DNA of 64,000 bases from Nocardiopsis sp. CC223A (GCF_030766825.1 NZ_JASFDV010000011.1:48478-112477), one strand, 5' to 3'. Positions 44,587-57,737 are shown, numbered from the stretch's first letter. Numbers and translations: made by a program. Notes: generated by a model not told the origin, from the letters alone.

Positions 44587-45423
44587 TCAGTCGTCGTCGC
44601 GGCGGCGCAGGTAGCGCTCGAACTCGCGGGCGATCGCGTCGCCGGAGGCCTCCGGCAGCTCGGCCGTGTCCTTGGCCTCCTCCAGGCCCCGCACGTAGGA
44701 GGCGATGTCCTCGTCCTCGGCGGTCAGGTCGTTGACCCCCGCCTCCCAGGACACCGCGTCGTCGGGCAGCGAGCCCAGCGGCACCTTGACGTCCAGGAAG
44801 TCCTCCACCCAGGCCAGCAGCGCCAGGGTCGCCTTGGGGCAGGGCGGCTGCGCCACGTAGTGGGGGATGGCCGCCCACAGCGACACCGCCTCGGTCCCGG
44901 CCGCGGAGAACGCCTCGTGCACCACGCCCACGACGCCGGTCGGCCCCGAGTAGGTGGTGGCGTCCAGGCCCATCTCCGCGCCCAGTTCGCGCGGCGACGC
45001 CATGCCCGTGACCGGGATCGGCCGCGTGTGCGGAGCGTCCGCCAACAGGGACCCCAGCAGCACCGCGCGCCGCACGCCCAGTTCCCGGGCGATGGACAGC
45101 AGGTCGGCGGCGTAGGACCGCCACCGCATGTTCGGCTCGGGCCCGGTGACCAGAACCACATCGCGCCCGCCCGGCATGCGCGCCACCCGTACCCGGGTGG
45201 TGGGCCACTCGACCGGACCGACCTGCCCGTCGACGACCGTCAGCCGCGGCCGCGTCACCTGGAAGTCGTAGTAGTCGTCGGGCGCCATGGAGCACAACTC
45301 CTGGGCGTCCCACTCCCGGGCCAGGTGCTCCACGGCCAGGCTCGCGGCCTCGCCCGCGTCGTTCCAGCCCTCGAACGCAGCCACCAGCACCGGGTCCACG
45401 AGATCCCGGGTGAGCTTGGTCAT
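44587..45423 (-). CDS. PAC2-family protein
   Basis: A 278-residue PAC2 (proteasome assembly chaperone 2-like) protein. Diagnostic blocks: V-L-V-A-A-F-E-G-W-N-D-A-G near the start, the D-Y-Y-D-F-Q-V-T-R-P motif, V-L-V-T-G-P-E-P-N-M-R-W, and V-L-L-G-S-L-L-A-D-x-P-H-T-R-P. In actinobacteria such proteins are often encoded near metH or the proteasome region; a role as proteasome-related chaperone is inferred from the archaeal and eukaryotic family. It diverges from metH. The very acidic C-terminal third ends RRRDDD. Confidence 0.9.
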   Translation of the reverse strand: MTKLTRDLVDPVLVAAFEGWNDAGEAASLAVEHLAREWDAQELCSMAPDDYYDFQVTRPRLTVVDGQVGPVEWPTTRVRVARMPGGRDVVLVTGPEPNMRWRSYAADLLSIARELGVRRAVLLGSLLADAPHTRPIPVTGMASPRELGAEMGLDATTYSGPTGVVGVVHEAFSAAGTEAVSLWAAIPHYVAQPPCPKATLALLAWVEDFLDVKVPLGSLPDDAVSWEAGVNDLTAEDEDIASYVRGLEEAKDTAELPEASGDAIAREFERYLRRRDDD

Positions 45424-45861
45424 TCGGCGGCCCCTTCCTGCACACGAACGCAGTCCACACTACGGGGTGGCACCCTGCGGAGGGAACGGTTATTCACAGT
45501 GCGCACGCTCTCGCACCGGCTCCGGGCCTCCGCCACTCCCGGACACCATGTAAGACGACCATCTCAGGTAGCGAAACGGCCGATGTTGTAGCCTCGGTGC
45601 AGCGACTGATCCGGACACAGTTGTCCCCGGCCGCATCGACCCGACCGCACCACGGACGGGTCCAGTGAGCGACCAGCCCGGCGGCCTCGCCGCCACCGCT
45701 CCACGGGTCCGACCGAGCCCGCCACTGCTCGGTACGCGACCACGGGACGGGGAGAGCCGGACTGCACCGGCACGGGCACCCCGGTAGACACCGCGTGAAC
45801 ACGGGGAACGGGGGGTCGATCACCGGATCCCCCGGGTGCCCCGAGATTAGAGTTGCGGAAT
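45424..45861. promoter_or_regulatory. 438-bp divergent region between PAC2 and metH
   Basis: No gene seen. The segment CGGTTATTCACAGTGCGC near 45487 is AT-rich for the region. I looked for a cobalamin riboswitch and for a SAH riboswitch and saw only isolated matches (a GCCACTG at about 45721), without the conserved box order. TAGAGT (45848-45853) 8 bases before the ATG may be the metH -10 element of a leaderless transcript. Confidence 0.4.
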
Positions 45862-49335
<3,474 letters not shown>

Positions 49336-49360
49336 GCCGTCGGTTCACCGAATCCGCCGG

Positions 49361-49385
49361 GGCGGCGGCCGGTCCGGCCGCCGCC
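49361..49385. terminator. metH terminator hairpin
   Basis: GGCGGCGGCCGG (49361-49372), a single T, CCGGCCGCCGCC (49374-49385), 26 bp after the metH stop. The rest of 49336-49690 (355 bp) shows no gene. Confidence 0.7.
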
Positions 49386-49690
49386 TCCCGCGTCCCCGGT
49401 CCGGGACCGGCGGTGGAGGCGGGGCGGCCCGGGGCGGAAGCGGGCCGTGTCCCACGGGGGCGGGGACTCCTGCGGGACGGCCCGCGGTGTGGGGCACCTC
49501 TCGGCGGATTCGCGCTTTTCGTCCCCCGCGGCGGTCCGAGAGTTCGTACGGTGGAAAGGGCGGCGACAGCCCGGCTTCACGGCCGGGCACCCCAGAGCAG
49601 CCACGATGGAGGGCCGCCCTGTCGACGACACCACCGCACCCGAGGGGAGAGCGCGGCGCGCCCGCACCACCAGGGGCCGCCGCCGAGCGC

Positions 49691-50383
49691 ATGACCGAGA
49701 CCAGCACCCCGCACCCGACCGCCGAACGCCGCCTACAGGCGGTGCTCCTGGACATGGACGGCACGCTCATCGAGAGCGAGCACCTGTGGAACGAGGCGGA
49801 GGCCGAGACGGTCGCCGAACTCGGCGGGGTGTGGACCGAACGCGACCACGAGGCCAACGTGGGCAACGCCGCCGAGCCCGTGGGCCGCTACATCATCGGG
49901 CTGACCGGCGCCGACCACCTCACCCCGCGCGACGTCGCGGACCTGCTGTACGCGCGCTTCCGCGCCAAGCTCGCGGGCGGCGCCCGGCTGCGCCCGGGGG
50001 CCAAGGAGCTGGTGCGCATGCTGTCGGCTGCCGGGGTCCCGGTGTCGCTGGTGACCTCCACCGAACGCGCGCTGGTGGCCGACGCCATCGACGGCATCGG
50101 CCTGGAGAGCTTCGACGACTCGGTGGCGGGCGACGAGGTGGCGGCCAACAAGCCCCACCCCGACCCCTACCTGCGGGCGGCCCGCCGCCTGGGCGTGGAC
50201 CCCCGCCGCTGCGTCGCCTTCGAGGACTCGGTGGTGGGCGTGACCGCCGCGGCCGACGCGGGGTGCGTCACGGTCGCGGTGCCCGACCACGTCGTGATCC
50301 CGCCGCGCGAGGGCGTGGTGTTCCGCGACGACCTGGTGGGCGTGGACCTGGAGTGGCTGGAGTCCCTGGTCGCCGACCGCTGA
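49691..50383 (+). CDS. HAD-superfamily phosphatase/phosphoglucomutase-like
   Basis: A 230-residue HAD subfamily IA protein. The nucleophile motif is LLDMDGTLIESE (D21, D23) with an alpha-helical cap (about 35-100). Then come V-S-L-V-T-S-T-E-R (motif II), the lysine of N-K-P-H-P-D-P-Y (motif III), and F-E-D-S-V-V-G-V-T-A-A (motif IV). The sequence resembles beta-phosphoglucomutase and sugar-phosphatase groups (YcjU, 2-deoxyglucose-6-phosphatase); substrate not assigned. It follows metH in the same direction, but a hairpin and 355 bp separate them. Confidence 0.9.
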   Translation: MTETSTPHPTAERRLQAVLLDMDGTLIESEHLWNEAEAETVAELGGVWTERDHEANVGNAAEPVGRYIIGLTGADHLTPRDVADLLYARFRAKLAGGARLRPGAKELVRMLSAAGVPVSLVTSTERALVADAIDGIGLESFDDSVAGDEVAANKPHPDPYLRAARRLGVDPRRCVAFEDSVVGVTAAADAGCVTVAVPDHVVIPPREGVVFRDDLVGVDLEWLESLVADR

Positions 50384-50564
50384 TCCGCGACCGGGGTGCG
50401 CCGTCCCGGTGACGGCGGCCCGCCGTGGGTACGGTGGTGGACACGGGGTCCCCGGTCCGCACCGCCGGGACCGGCCGGGCCCCGGCGGCGGCCGGCTCCA
50501 CCGGGGGACGACCCTAGGGGATCGGCCCGATGTGCGCGGCGGTGTGGAGTGGGAGACTGGTGCC

Positions 50565-51065
50565 ATGCCTGACACTCTGACGACGATGACCGGTGTGATC
50601 CTGGGCGGCGGCCTCACCCTCGTGGGCCTCGTCATCAGCTTCCTGGTGTGGCGGGCCAAGGGCCCGGCCGCGGGCCTGCGCGGCGTGGCCTGGTCGCTGG
50701 TGCCGCTGGCGGCGGGGCTGCTGGGGCTGATGAACGCCGTGTGGCAGTTCGTGCTCAGCATCCTGGGCATCCTGCTGGGACTGATCTTCAACCCGATGGT
50801 GTGGGCCGGTGTGGCCCTGGCCGGGCTGGCCGTGGTGCTCTACGTCGTCTCCGGGTTCATGCGCGCCCGGGGCGTGGGCACCGAGGCCCGGGCCAGGGAG
50901 CCCAGGGCCGCCGGGGAGGGCGGGGCCGCGACCCCCGCGGCCGGAGCGCCGGCCGCCCCGAAGGGCCAGGTGGGGGGCGCCGCCCCCAAGGGCGGCAAGA
51001 AGCAGGACGACGCGTCCGACTTCGGCGACATCGAGGACCTGCTCCGCAAGCACGGGATCGAGTAG
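50565..51065 (+). CDS. membrane protein with charged C-terminal tail
   Basis: A 166-residue protein with three hydrophobic helices (about 8-30, 42-62 and 64-98). A cytoplasmic tail of about 65 residues rich in alanine, glycine, lysine and proline ends in the conserved-looking acidic helix DFGDIEDLLRKHGIE. Proteins of this outline are found after metH/HAD in actinomycete genomes, function unknown. GGGAG lies 8-13 bases upstream of ATG 50565. A terminator follows 21 bp after the stop. Confidence 0.72.
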   Translation: MPDTLTTMTGVILGGGLTLVGLVISFLVWRAKGPAAGLRGVAWSLVPLAAGLLGLMNAVWQFVLSILGILLGLIFNPMVWAGVALAGLAVVLYVVSGFMRARGVGTEARAREPRAAGEGGAATPAAGAPAAPKGQVGGAAPKGGKKQDDASDFGDIEDLLRKHGIE

Positions 51066-51086
51066 GGCCGCAGCCGGTCCCGTCGC

Positions 51087-51127
51087 CCGAGGGGCCGTTC
51101 CGCGCATCGCGCGGGGCGGCCCCTCGG
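51087..51127. terminator. terminator after the 166-residue membrane protein
   Basis: CCGAGGGGCCG (51087-51097) pairs with CGGCCCCTCGG (51117-51127); a second small hairpin CGCGCATCGCGCG lies in the loop. Confidence 0.75.
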
Positions 51128-51773
51128 TGCGTCCGGGGGGCGGGTCTCGGGGCGCCCGTGCCCCGGAGCCGCCGGACACCGGTGCCCCAGGGGTCGTCCG
51201 TAATCACGGAGAGTGTCCGAAACCCCGGTGCGGTAGGGCCCCGGCAAACAGGAAGGACTCCGTGTAGTAACGGAAACGTATCGACTCGGGCGGACTCATA
51301 GCACTTGCCATAGCTTGTCCGGCTCGGTGATGACGTGGGCGGATCGCGCACATAAGGTTGGCCCGGCGATATACCCGCGTCTCCCCAGCTCGTGGCGGTC
51401 ATCCGACGAATGCGAGCTATCAAGGCATTTGTAGTTATATGAGTCTTTTGAAGGCTTTTGTCACGATTTAGCTACATGGCCAGAATTTGGACGGTATGCC
51501 CCCACAGGGCGAGTAGGTTTGTCGCTGTGTAACAACCCGGGCGGAACGCCCTGTGGATGTGTCCAACTCCTCGTGTGAATCAGGACACCTCCGCGGGCGG
51601 GGGTCCGCGGCGGCGGGTGATCCTCCCGCACCGCAGCCCCGGCGCCCACGCCAGCCAGCGTCGAGAACCGGCCGGCCCCACCCGTGAGACCCGCATGGGT
51701 CACCCCCCACAGGCCTCACGTGTGGGCTCTGTCCCCCTCGGCCAGAAGCGTATGAGTGGAGAGTGGTGGCCTG
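51128..51773. promoter_or_regulatory. 646-bp upstream region of the peptide ABC operon, with an AT-rich block
   Basis: No gene. From about 51400 to 51490 the GC content drops sharply, with TTTGTAGTTATATGAGTC and GATTTAGCTACATGG. TGTAG and CTACA at its two sides (about 51430 and 51472) are complementary. CATAGC is repeated at 51297 and 51309. The block is the probable promoter and control region of the importer. Confidence 0.45.
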
Positions 51774-52832
51774 ATGAGCGCGCCCTCGCATGCCCCAGAG
51801 TCGGCGGAGCAGCCCGAGGCTGCGGCCGCGGGCGTCAAGGCGCCGGGCGGGCGCGGTGACGCCGACAGCCGGTCCCTGCGCCAGATCGCCTGGCAGCGCC
51901 TGCGCAAGGACAAGGTCGCGATGGTGTCCGGCGTGATCGTCGTGCTGCTCATCCTGGCCGCGATCTTCGCGCCCCTCCTGGCCAAGTGGTTCGGGCAGCC
52001 GCCGACCCAGTTCAACCAGGACCTGATGGAGCCCAACAGCGGCCTGCCCTACGCCGACCCGAACAACACGGACCCGGCTCCCGGCGAGATGCTCCCCGCG
52101 GTCGACAACTGGGGCGGCATCAGCGGCGACCACCTGCTGGGCCTGGAGCCCAAGACCGGCCGCGACCTGTTCAGCCGCATCGTCTACGGTGCGCAGATCT
52201 CCCTGCTGGTGGCGTTCCTGTCCACCCTGCTGTGCGTCGCCCTGGGCACCCTGCTCGGCATCATCGCCGGCTACAAGGGCGGCTGGATCGACACCGTCAT
52301 CAGCCGGGCCATGGACATCTTCCTGGCCTTCCCGCTGATGCTCTTCGCGATCGCCCTGGTCGGCGTCATCCCCAGCGGCTTCCTCGGCCTGGAGGGCAAC
52401 GGGCTGCGCGTCGGCGTGATCGTCTTCATCATCGGGTTCTTCAACTGGCCCTACATCGCGCGCATCGTGCGCGGCCAGACGCTCTCCCTGCGCGAGCGGG
52501 AGTTCGTCGAGGCGGCCCGGAGCCTGGGCGCGAGCAACCGGCACATCCTGTTCAGGGAGATCCTGCCGAACCTGATCACGCCGATCCTGGTCTACTCCAC
52601 CCTGCTCATCCCCACGAACATCCTGTTCGAGGCGGCCCTGAGCTTCCTGGGCGTCGGTATCAACCCGCCCACTCCCAGCTGGGGAAAGATGCTCTCCGAG
52701 GCGGTCGACTACTACGCCACCGCCCCCTACTTCATCCTCTTCCCCGGCCTGGCCATCTTCATCACCGTGCTCGCGTTCAACCTGTTCGGTGACGGCCTCC
52801 GAGACGCTTTCGACCCCAAGACCTCCGACTAG
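51774..52832 (+). CDS. peptide-type ABC transporter permease, OppC/DppC class
   Basis: A 352-residue inner-membrane permease. A cytoplasmic N-terminus of about 45 residues precedes helix 1 ([21 protein letters not shown]), typical of DppC, and an external loop carries the [21 protein letters not shown] motif. The ATPase-contact EAA motif is [21 protein letters not shown]. It ends with the [17 protein letters not shown] block and [10 protein letters not shown]. It is unusual that the C-type permease comes first in the operon, ahead of the binding protein and the B-type permease. Confidence 0.92.
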   Translation: MSAPSHAPESAEQPEAAAAGVKAPGGRGDADSRSLRQIAWQRLRKDKVAMVSGVIVVLLILAAIFAPLLAKWFGQPPTQFNQDLMEPNSGLPYADPNNTDPAPGEMLPAVDNWGGISGDHLLGLEPKTGRDLFSRIVYGAQISLLVAFLSTLLCVALGTLLGIIAGYKGGWIDTVISRAMDIFLAFPLMLFAIALVGVIPSGFLGLEGNGLRVGVIVFIIGFFNWPYIARIVRGQTLSLREREFVEAARSLGASNRHILFREILPNLITPILVYSTLLIPTNILFEAALSFLGVGINPPTPSWGKMLSEAVDYYATAPYFILFPGLAIFITVLAFNLFGDGLRDAFDPKTSD

Positions 52833-52944
52833 GCCCGTGCGCCCGGTGCGCGGCACACCCGCTCGCCCCGCACCGCGACAAGGGCGCACGGCACCCCGGA
52901 CGGTCCACCCATCCCCACATCAGGTTCGCAAGAGAGGCAGTTCC

Positions 52945-54696
52945 TTGAGGAAACGCACCCTCGGCTTCGTCGCACTCGGTGCAGCGGCGTCCATCTTCCT
53001 TAGCGCGTGCGGCGGCGGAGACACCGGCGAGACCGGCGGCGACACCGCGGCCGCCGGGTACGACGCCGGCTCGACCCAGATCGTGAACCCGTCCGACCAG
53101 GCCGGCGGCACCCTGCGGTACGCCATCCAGTCGGACTTCGACTCCACGGACCCGGGCGACACCTACTACGGCTTCAGCTGGAACTTCTCCCGCTACTACG
53201 CCCGTACGCTGCTGGCGTTCACCCCGGCCCCGGCCGAGGCGTCCACCGAGCTGACCACGGACCTCGCCGCCGGCATGCCCGAGCCGAACGAGGACTTCAC
53301 CGAGTGGACGATCAAGATCCAGGAGGGCCTCAAGTACGAGGACGGCTCCGAGATCACCGCTCAGGACATCAAGTACGCGATCGCCCGCTCCAACTACAAC
53401 GGCGGCGAGCTGCCCAACGGCCCGCGCTACTTCGAGTCCAGCCTCGACCAGGAGCCGTTCAACGTCTACGAGGTCGACGACCCGATGGCCACCTTCACGG
53501 CCGTCGAGACCCCGGACGACTACACCCTGGTCTTCCACCTCAAGGAGAGCTTCTCGGAGTTCCCCTACATCCTGACCCAGCCGCAGACCGCCCCGGTCCC
53601 CGAGGAGGCCGACCGCGGCGCGCTGTACCGGGAGAACGTCCTCTCCTCCGGCCCGTACAAGTTCGACGGCGCCTACGAGCCCGGTGTGAAGCTGGACCTG
53701 GTCCGCAACGAGCACTGGGACGCCGCGACCGACCCGACCCGCCCGGCCCTGCCGGACGAGGTCACCGTCGAGATCGGCGTCGAGCAGAACGAGATCGACC
53801 AGCGTCTGGTCAACGGTGAGATCGACGTCGACCTCTCCGGCGTGGGCGTCGGCCCGGCGATGAAGAGCCAGATGATCCAGGACCTGGAGACCTACGAGAA
53901 CAACCTGGACAACCCGCTCTCCGGGGCCCTGCGCTTCGTCAACATCCACACCCCGGTCCTCGACACGGCCTGCCGCCAGGCGATCGCCTACGCGGCCGAC
54001 CGCGACAGCCTGCACCGCGCCTGGGGCGGCGACACCGGCGGCGACCTGGCCACCAACCTGCTCCCGCCGACCATCCCCGGCTCGGACCCCGAGTCCAACC
54101 TGTACCCGTCCGAGGACAACAAGGGCGACCTTGAGGCCGCGCAGGCCAAGCTCGAAGAGTGCGGCGAGCCCGACGGCTTCGAGACCAACATCGCCGTCCG
54201 CGAGGGCCGCGAGCCGGACATCGCGACCGCCGAGTCCCTCCAGGAGTCGCTCAAGCGCGTCGGCATCGAGCTGGAGATCAAGACCTTCCCGGCCGAGGAC
54301 TTCTTCGCCCAGTACGCCGGTTCGCAGGACTACGTCCGCGAGAACAACATCGGTCTGAGCGTCTCGGGCTGGATCCCGGACTGGGCCAGCGGCTACGGCT
54401 TCGGCTACAAGATCACCTCCGGCGACGCCATCCAGGAGACCGGTAACTACAACACCTCCGAGCTGGACGACCCCGAGGTCAACGCCCTCTGGGACCAGGC
54501 CCTCACCACCGAGGACCCGGACGAGCGCGCCGACATCTACGGCCAGATCGACACCCTGGTGATGGAGCAGGCCGCCATCCTGCCCGTCGTGTTCGACCGC
54601 GCGATGTTCTACCGCCCGGACAACCTCACCAACGTCTACTACACGTCGTCCTACGCCATGTACGACTTCATGGCGCTCGGCGTGGACCAGGGCTAG
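52945..54696 (+). CDS. peptide-type ABC substrate-binding lipoprotein (SBP family 5)
   Basis: A 583-residue extracytoplasmic solute-binding protein. It starts at TTG with AGAGAGG at good spacing. The signal peptide RKRTLGFVALG... ends in lipobox L-S-A-C, then a glycine/aspartate-rich linker. Family 5 hallmarks are GGTLRYAI, WTIKIQEGLKYEDGSEITAQDIKYAI, SSGPYKF and the late NYNTSELDDPEVNALWDQAL. Ligand is likely a di- or oligopeptide, but nickel or sugars are known for this fold. Codon usage is strongly optimised compared with neighbours (mainly GAC, AAG, CTC), suggesting high expression. Confidence 0.92.
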   Translation: MRKRTLGFVALGAAASIFLSACGGGDTGETGGDTAAAGYDAGSTQIVNPSDQAGGTLRYAIQSDFDSTDPGDTYYGFSWNFSRYYARTLLAFTPAPAEASTELTTDLAAGMPEPNEDFTEWTIKIQEGLKYEDGSEITAQDIKYAIARSNYNGGELPNGPRYFESSLDQEPFNVYEVDDPMATFTAVETPDDYTLVFHLKESFSEFPYILTQPQTAPVPEEADRGALYRENVLSSGPYKFDGAYEPGVKLDLVRNEHWDAATDPTRPALPDEVTVEIGVEQNEIDQRLVNGEIDVDLSGVGVGPAMKSQMIQDLETYENNLDNPLSGALRFVNIHTPVLDTACRQAIAYAADRDSLHRAWGGDTGGDLATNLLPPTIPGSDPESNLYPSEDNKGDLEAAQAKLEECGEPDGFETNIAVREGREPDIATAESLQESLKRVGIELEIKTFPAEDFFAQYAGSQDYVRENNIGLSVSGWIPDWASGYGFGYKITSGDAIQETGNYNTSELDDPEVNALWDQALTTEDPDERADIYGQIDTLVMEQAAILPVVFDRAMFYRPDNLTNVYYTSSYAMYDFMALGVDQG

Positions 54697-54737
54697 TACC
54701 CCTACCGGCCTGAACTAGTACGAGAAGGCAGGTGAAC

Positions 54738-54773
54738 GCGGCGGGGGTCCACGGCCCCGTGGACCCCCGCCGC
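54738..54773 (+). terminator. intercistronic 17-bp hairpin ending 8 bp before the permease B start
   Basis: GCGGCGGGGGTCCACGG (54738-54754) pairs perfectly with 54757-54773. Downstream of it only ACCGCG-type bases remain before ATG 54782, so no Shine-Dalgarno fits there; the purine-rich AGAAGGCAGG lies at 54723-54732, upstream of the stem. It may stabilise the binding-protein message and lower downstream expression. Confidence 0.75.
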
Positions 54774-54781
54774 CGACCGCG

Positions 54782-55795
54782 ATGCTGAACTATATTCTTC
54801 GCCGCCTCGGTGCGGGACTGCTGTTGCTCGCCGTCGTCACGGCGGTGACCTTCTGGATCTTCTACGTCCTGCCCAAGTGGGCGGGCGTGACCCCGCGCGG
54901 GATGGCCGCGATGTACGTGGGCAAGGCCCCGACCCCCGAGGCGCTCGACGCCACGGTGGAGCGGTTGGGCCTGGACCAGCCCGTCATCGTGCAGTTCTTC
55001 GACTTCATCCGGTCCCTGGTCTTCGGTGACCAGTTCCAGTTCGGCCGGGAGACGGTGGAGTGCGCTGCCCCCTGCCTGGGCTACTCCTTCAGCACCAACA
55101 GCCCCGTGCTGGAGCAGCTGCTCGCGCGGCTGCCGATCACCGCGTCCCTCGCGTTCGGTGCGGCCGTGATCTGGCTGATCGGCGGCGTGGCCGTCGGCGT
55201 CCTGTCCGCGGTCAAGAAGGGCAGCCTCTTCGACCGCCTGGCGATGAGCACCGCCCTGGTGGGCGTGTCCCTCCCGATCTACTTCACCGGTCTGCTCGCC
55301 CTGGCGTTCGTCGTCCACGGCTGGAAGATCCTCCCGGTCCCGCGCTACGAGCCGCTGACCGAGAACCCCGGTGCCTGGTTCACGGCGCTGCTGCTGCCCT
55401 GGATCACCCTGGCGTTCCTGCACGCCGCCCAGTACGCGCGCCAGACCCGCGCGGGCATGCTGGAGGTCCTCGGTGAGGACTACATCCGCACCGCGCGCGC
55501 CAAGGGCCTGAGCGAGCGCAAGGTGATCTTCAAGCACGCCCTGCGCCCCGCGCTGACGCCCATCCTGACGATCTTCGGCCTGGACCTGGGCCTGGTCCTG
55601 GGCGGCGCCATCCTCACGGAGAGGGTGTTCTCCCTCAAGGGCGTGGGCGCCTACGCCATCGAGGCGATCATCGGCAAGGACCTGCCGGTCGTGCTCGGTG
55701 TGACGCTCCTGGGCGCCGTCTTCATCGTCGTCTGCAACCTGATCGTCGACCTGCTGTACCCGCTGGTCGACCCGCGGGTGCGCATCGCGGCCTGA
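54782..55795 (+). CDS. peptide-type ABC transporter permease, OppB/DppB class
   Basis: A 337-residue permease with the B-class opening MLNYILRRLGAGLLLLAVVT and helix 1. A long external loop follows with A-T-V-E-R-L-G-L-D-Q-P-V-I-V-Q-F and a C-containing E-C-A-A-P-C-L-G-Y-S-F. The EAA motif reads DYIRTARAKGLSERKVIFKHALRPAL in pieces. It ends with T-E-R-V-F-S-L-K-G-V-G and Y-P-L-V-D-P-R-V-R-I-A. Two cysteines in the first loop are unusual for the class and could form a disulfide. Translation start has no local ribosome site (see the hairpin). Confidence 0.92.
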   Translation: MLNYILRRLGAGLLLLAVVTAVTFWIFYVLPKWAGVTPRGMAAMYVGKAPTPEALDATVERLGLDQPVIVQFFDFIRSLVFGDQFQFGRETVECAAPCLGYSFSTNSPVLEQLLARLPITASLAFGAAVIWLIGGVAVGVLSAVKKGSLFDRLAMSTALVGVSLPIYFTGLLALAFVVHGWKILPVPRYEPLTENPGAWFTALLLPWITLAFLHAAQYARQTRAGMLEVLGEDYIRTARAKGLSERKVIFKHALRPALTPILTIFGLDLGLVLGGAILTERVFSLKGVGAYAIEAIIGKDLPVVLGVTLLGAVFIVVCNLIVDLLYPLVDPRVRIAA

Positions 55796-55836
55796 CCCCG
55801 CGCCGGTACCGATCAGCTCTAGTGAAGGAATGTGAC

Positions 55837-57594
55837 ATGGCCTCGACCGAGCCCGTCGTCCGGGTGGACGACCTCCGGGTGGCGTTCCCGACCATGGACG
55901 GCGACGTCCAGGCGGTGAACGGACTGTCCTTCGAGGTGCCCGCCGGGGGCGCCCTCGGCATCGTGGGCGAGTCGGGCTCGGGCAAGAGCGTGACCTCGCT
56001 GGCCCTGATGGGCCTGCACCGCGGCAGCCGGGCGAAGATCACCGGCGCCATCGAGGTGGCCGGCCAGAACGTGGTGACCGCCACGGACAAGCAGCTGCGG
56101 GCGATGCGCGGCAACGACATCGCGATGGTCTTCCAGGACCCGATGCAGTCGCTGCACCCGCAGTACACCATCGGCAACCAGCTGGTGGAGGCCTACCGGG
56201 TCCACCACCCCAAGGCGTCCAAGTCCGTCGCGCTCAAGCGCGCGGTCGAGGCGCTGGACCGGGTGGGGATCCCCCAGCCCGAGAAGCGGATCAACTCCTA
56301 TCCGCACGAGTTCTCCGGTGGTATGCGCCAGCGTGTGGTGATCGCGATGGGGCTGATGTGCGATCCCAAGGTGCTGCTGGCCGACGAGCCGACCACGGCG
56401 CTGGACGTGACGGTGCAGGCGCGCATCCTGGACCTGCTGGACGAGCTGCGCCGGGATCTGGGCATGGCGCTGATCCTGGTCTCGCACGACCTGGCGGTGG
56501 TGGCGGGTTCGGTGGACGAGGTCGTGGTGATGCGGCACGGGGTCGCGGTGGAGCGCGGTGACGTGCGCACGGTGCTGTCCGAGCCCGAGCACCCCTACAC
56601 CCGGGCGCTGCTGGCCGCGGTGCCGCGGGTGGAGGTCTCCCGGGCCCAGCGCCGCGCCCAGGACCGCGCCGACCGCGTGGAGAAGGAGCAGCGCGCGGGC
56701 ACCGTCACCGACCCGGCGAGGTTCGAGGCGTTCACCCCCGTCCCCACCGACGGCGAGCCGCTGCTCCAGGTCGAGGACGTCGCCCAGCGCTTCAAGGTGC
56801 GCGGCGGGGCCATGGGCCGCTCCACCGACTTCTGGGCCGTCAACGGCGTCTCCTTCGACCTGTACAAGGGCGAGACGCTGGGCATCGTGGGCGAGTCCGG
56901 CTCGGGCAAGAGCACGCTGTCGCGGATGGTCATGCGCCTGCTGGAGCCCACCCGGGGCCGGGTGGTCTTCGAGGGCCGGGACATCACGCACATGTCCGAG
57001 CGGGCGCTGCGCCCGCTGCGCCGGGACGTGCAGATGGTGTTCCAGAACCCGTACTCGTCGCTGAACCCGCGGGTCACCGTGGGCGACGCGATCGGCACGG
57101 CGCTGCGGGTGCAGGGCGAGCGCGACACCAAGAAGATCAAGCGCGAGGTGCAGGAGCTGCTGGACCGGGTCGGGTTGCAGCCCGGCCACTACAACCGGTT
57201 CCCGCACGCGTTCTCCGGCGGCCAGCGCCAGCGGATCGCGATCGCGCGGGCGCTGATCCTCAAGCCCAAGCTGATCATCTGCGACGAGCCGGTGTCGGCG
57301 CTGGACGTGTCCACGCAGGACCAGGTGCTGCGGCTGCTGTCGGAGCTCCAGGACGACTTCGGGCTGACCTACATCTTCGTCGCCCACGACCTGGCGGTGG
57401 TGCGCCAGGTCAGCGACCGCGTCGCGGTGATGCGCAAGGGCGAGGTGGTGGAGCTGGGCGACAGCGACTCCATCTACGAGAACCCGCAGAGCGAGTACAC
57501 CCGCCAACTGCTGGCGGCCGCTCCGCTGCTGGACCCGGACGAGGCCCGCAGCCAGCGCGCCGAGCGCGAGGCGCTGCGCGCCCAGGCCGTCTAG
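55837..57594 (+). CDS. fused double ATPase of the peptide ABC importer (DppD-DppF type)
   Basis: A 585-residue protein with two complete ABC domains. Domain 1 (about 5-265) has Walker A GESGSGKS, signature FSGGMRQR, Walker B VLLADEPT and switch H in SHDLAVV. Domain 2 (about 308-575) has GESGSGKS, FSGGQRQR, LIICDEPVSALD and AHDLAVV. Each ends with the oligopeptide-ATPase C-terminal block HPYTRALLAAVP / SEYTRQLLAAAP. It replaces the two separate ATPases of Dpp/Opp systems. AAGGAA precedes ATG 55837. Both nucleotide sites look intact, so it should form the symmetric ATPase pair within one chain. Confidence 0.94.
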   Translation: MASTEPVVRVDDLRVAFPTMDGDVQAVNGLSFEVPAGGALGIVGESGSGKSVTSLALMGLHRGSRAKITGAIEVAGQNVVTATDKQLRAMRGNDIAMVFQDPMQSLHPQYTIGNQLVEAYRVHHPKASKSVALKRAVEALDRVGIPQPEKRINSYPHEFSGGMRQRVVIAMGLMCDPKVLLADEPTTALDVTVQARILDLLDELRRDLGMALILVSHDLAVVAGSVDEVVVMRHGVAVERGDVRTVLSEPEHPYTRALLAAVPRVEVSRAQRRAQDRADRVEKEQRAGTVTDPARFEAFTPVPTDGEPLLQVEDVAQRFKVRGGAMGRSTDFWAVNGVSFDLYKGETLGIVGESGSGKSTLSRMVMRLLEPTRGRVVFEGRDITHMSERALRPLRRDVQMVFQNPYSSLNPRVTVGDAIGTALRVQGERDTKKIKREVQELLDRVGLQPGHYNRFPHAFSGGQRQRIAIARALILKPKLIICDEPVSALDVSTQDQVLRLLSELQDDFGLTYIFVAHDLAVVRQVSDRVAVMRKGEVVELGDSDSIYENPQSEYTRQLLAAAPLLDPDEARSQRAEREALRAQAV

Positions 57595-57626
57595 GCCGCG
57601 CTTTTCCGGACCTCCGCTTCGCTTCG

Positions 57627-57675
57627 GCCCGCCCGTCGCCCACCGCCACCCTCAACGGACGGCCCACGGCCACGG
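57627..57675 (+). repeat. 49-bp direct repeat, copy 1
   Basis: Begins GCCCGCCCGTCGCCCACCGC and continues through CAACGGACGGCC; it matches 57738-57786 at 48 of 49 positions, offset 111 bp. Confidence 0.85.
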
Positions 57676-57737
57676 TCGCGCCACCCGGCGATGCGCCTCC
57701 GGCAGGCGGGAACCTTCGGCCTGGAGCGGACATCCCC

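Noticed and set aside
45600..45861. Possible cobalamin or SAH riboswitch upstream of metH
   Set aside because: Only isolated short matches such as GCCACTG; the conserved order of boxes is not present. A covariance-model search would settle it.
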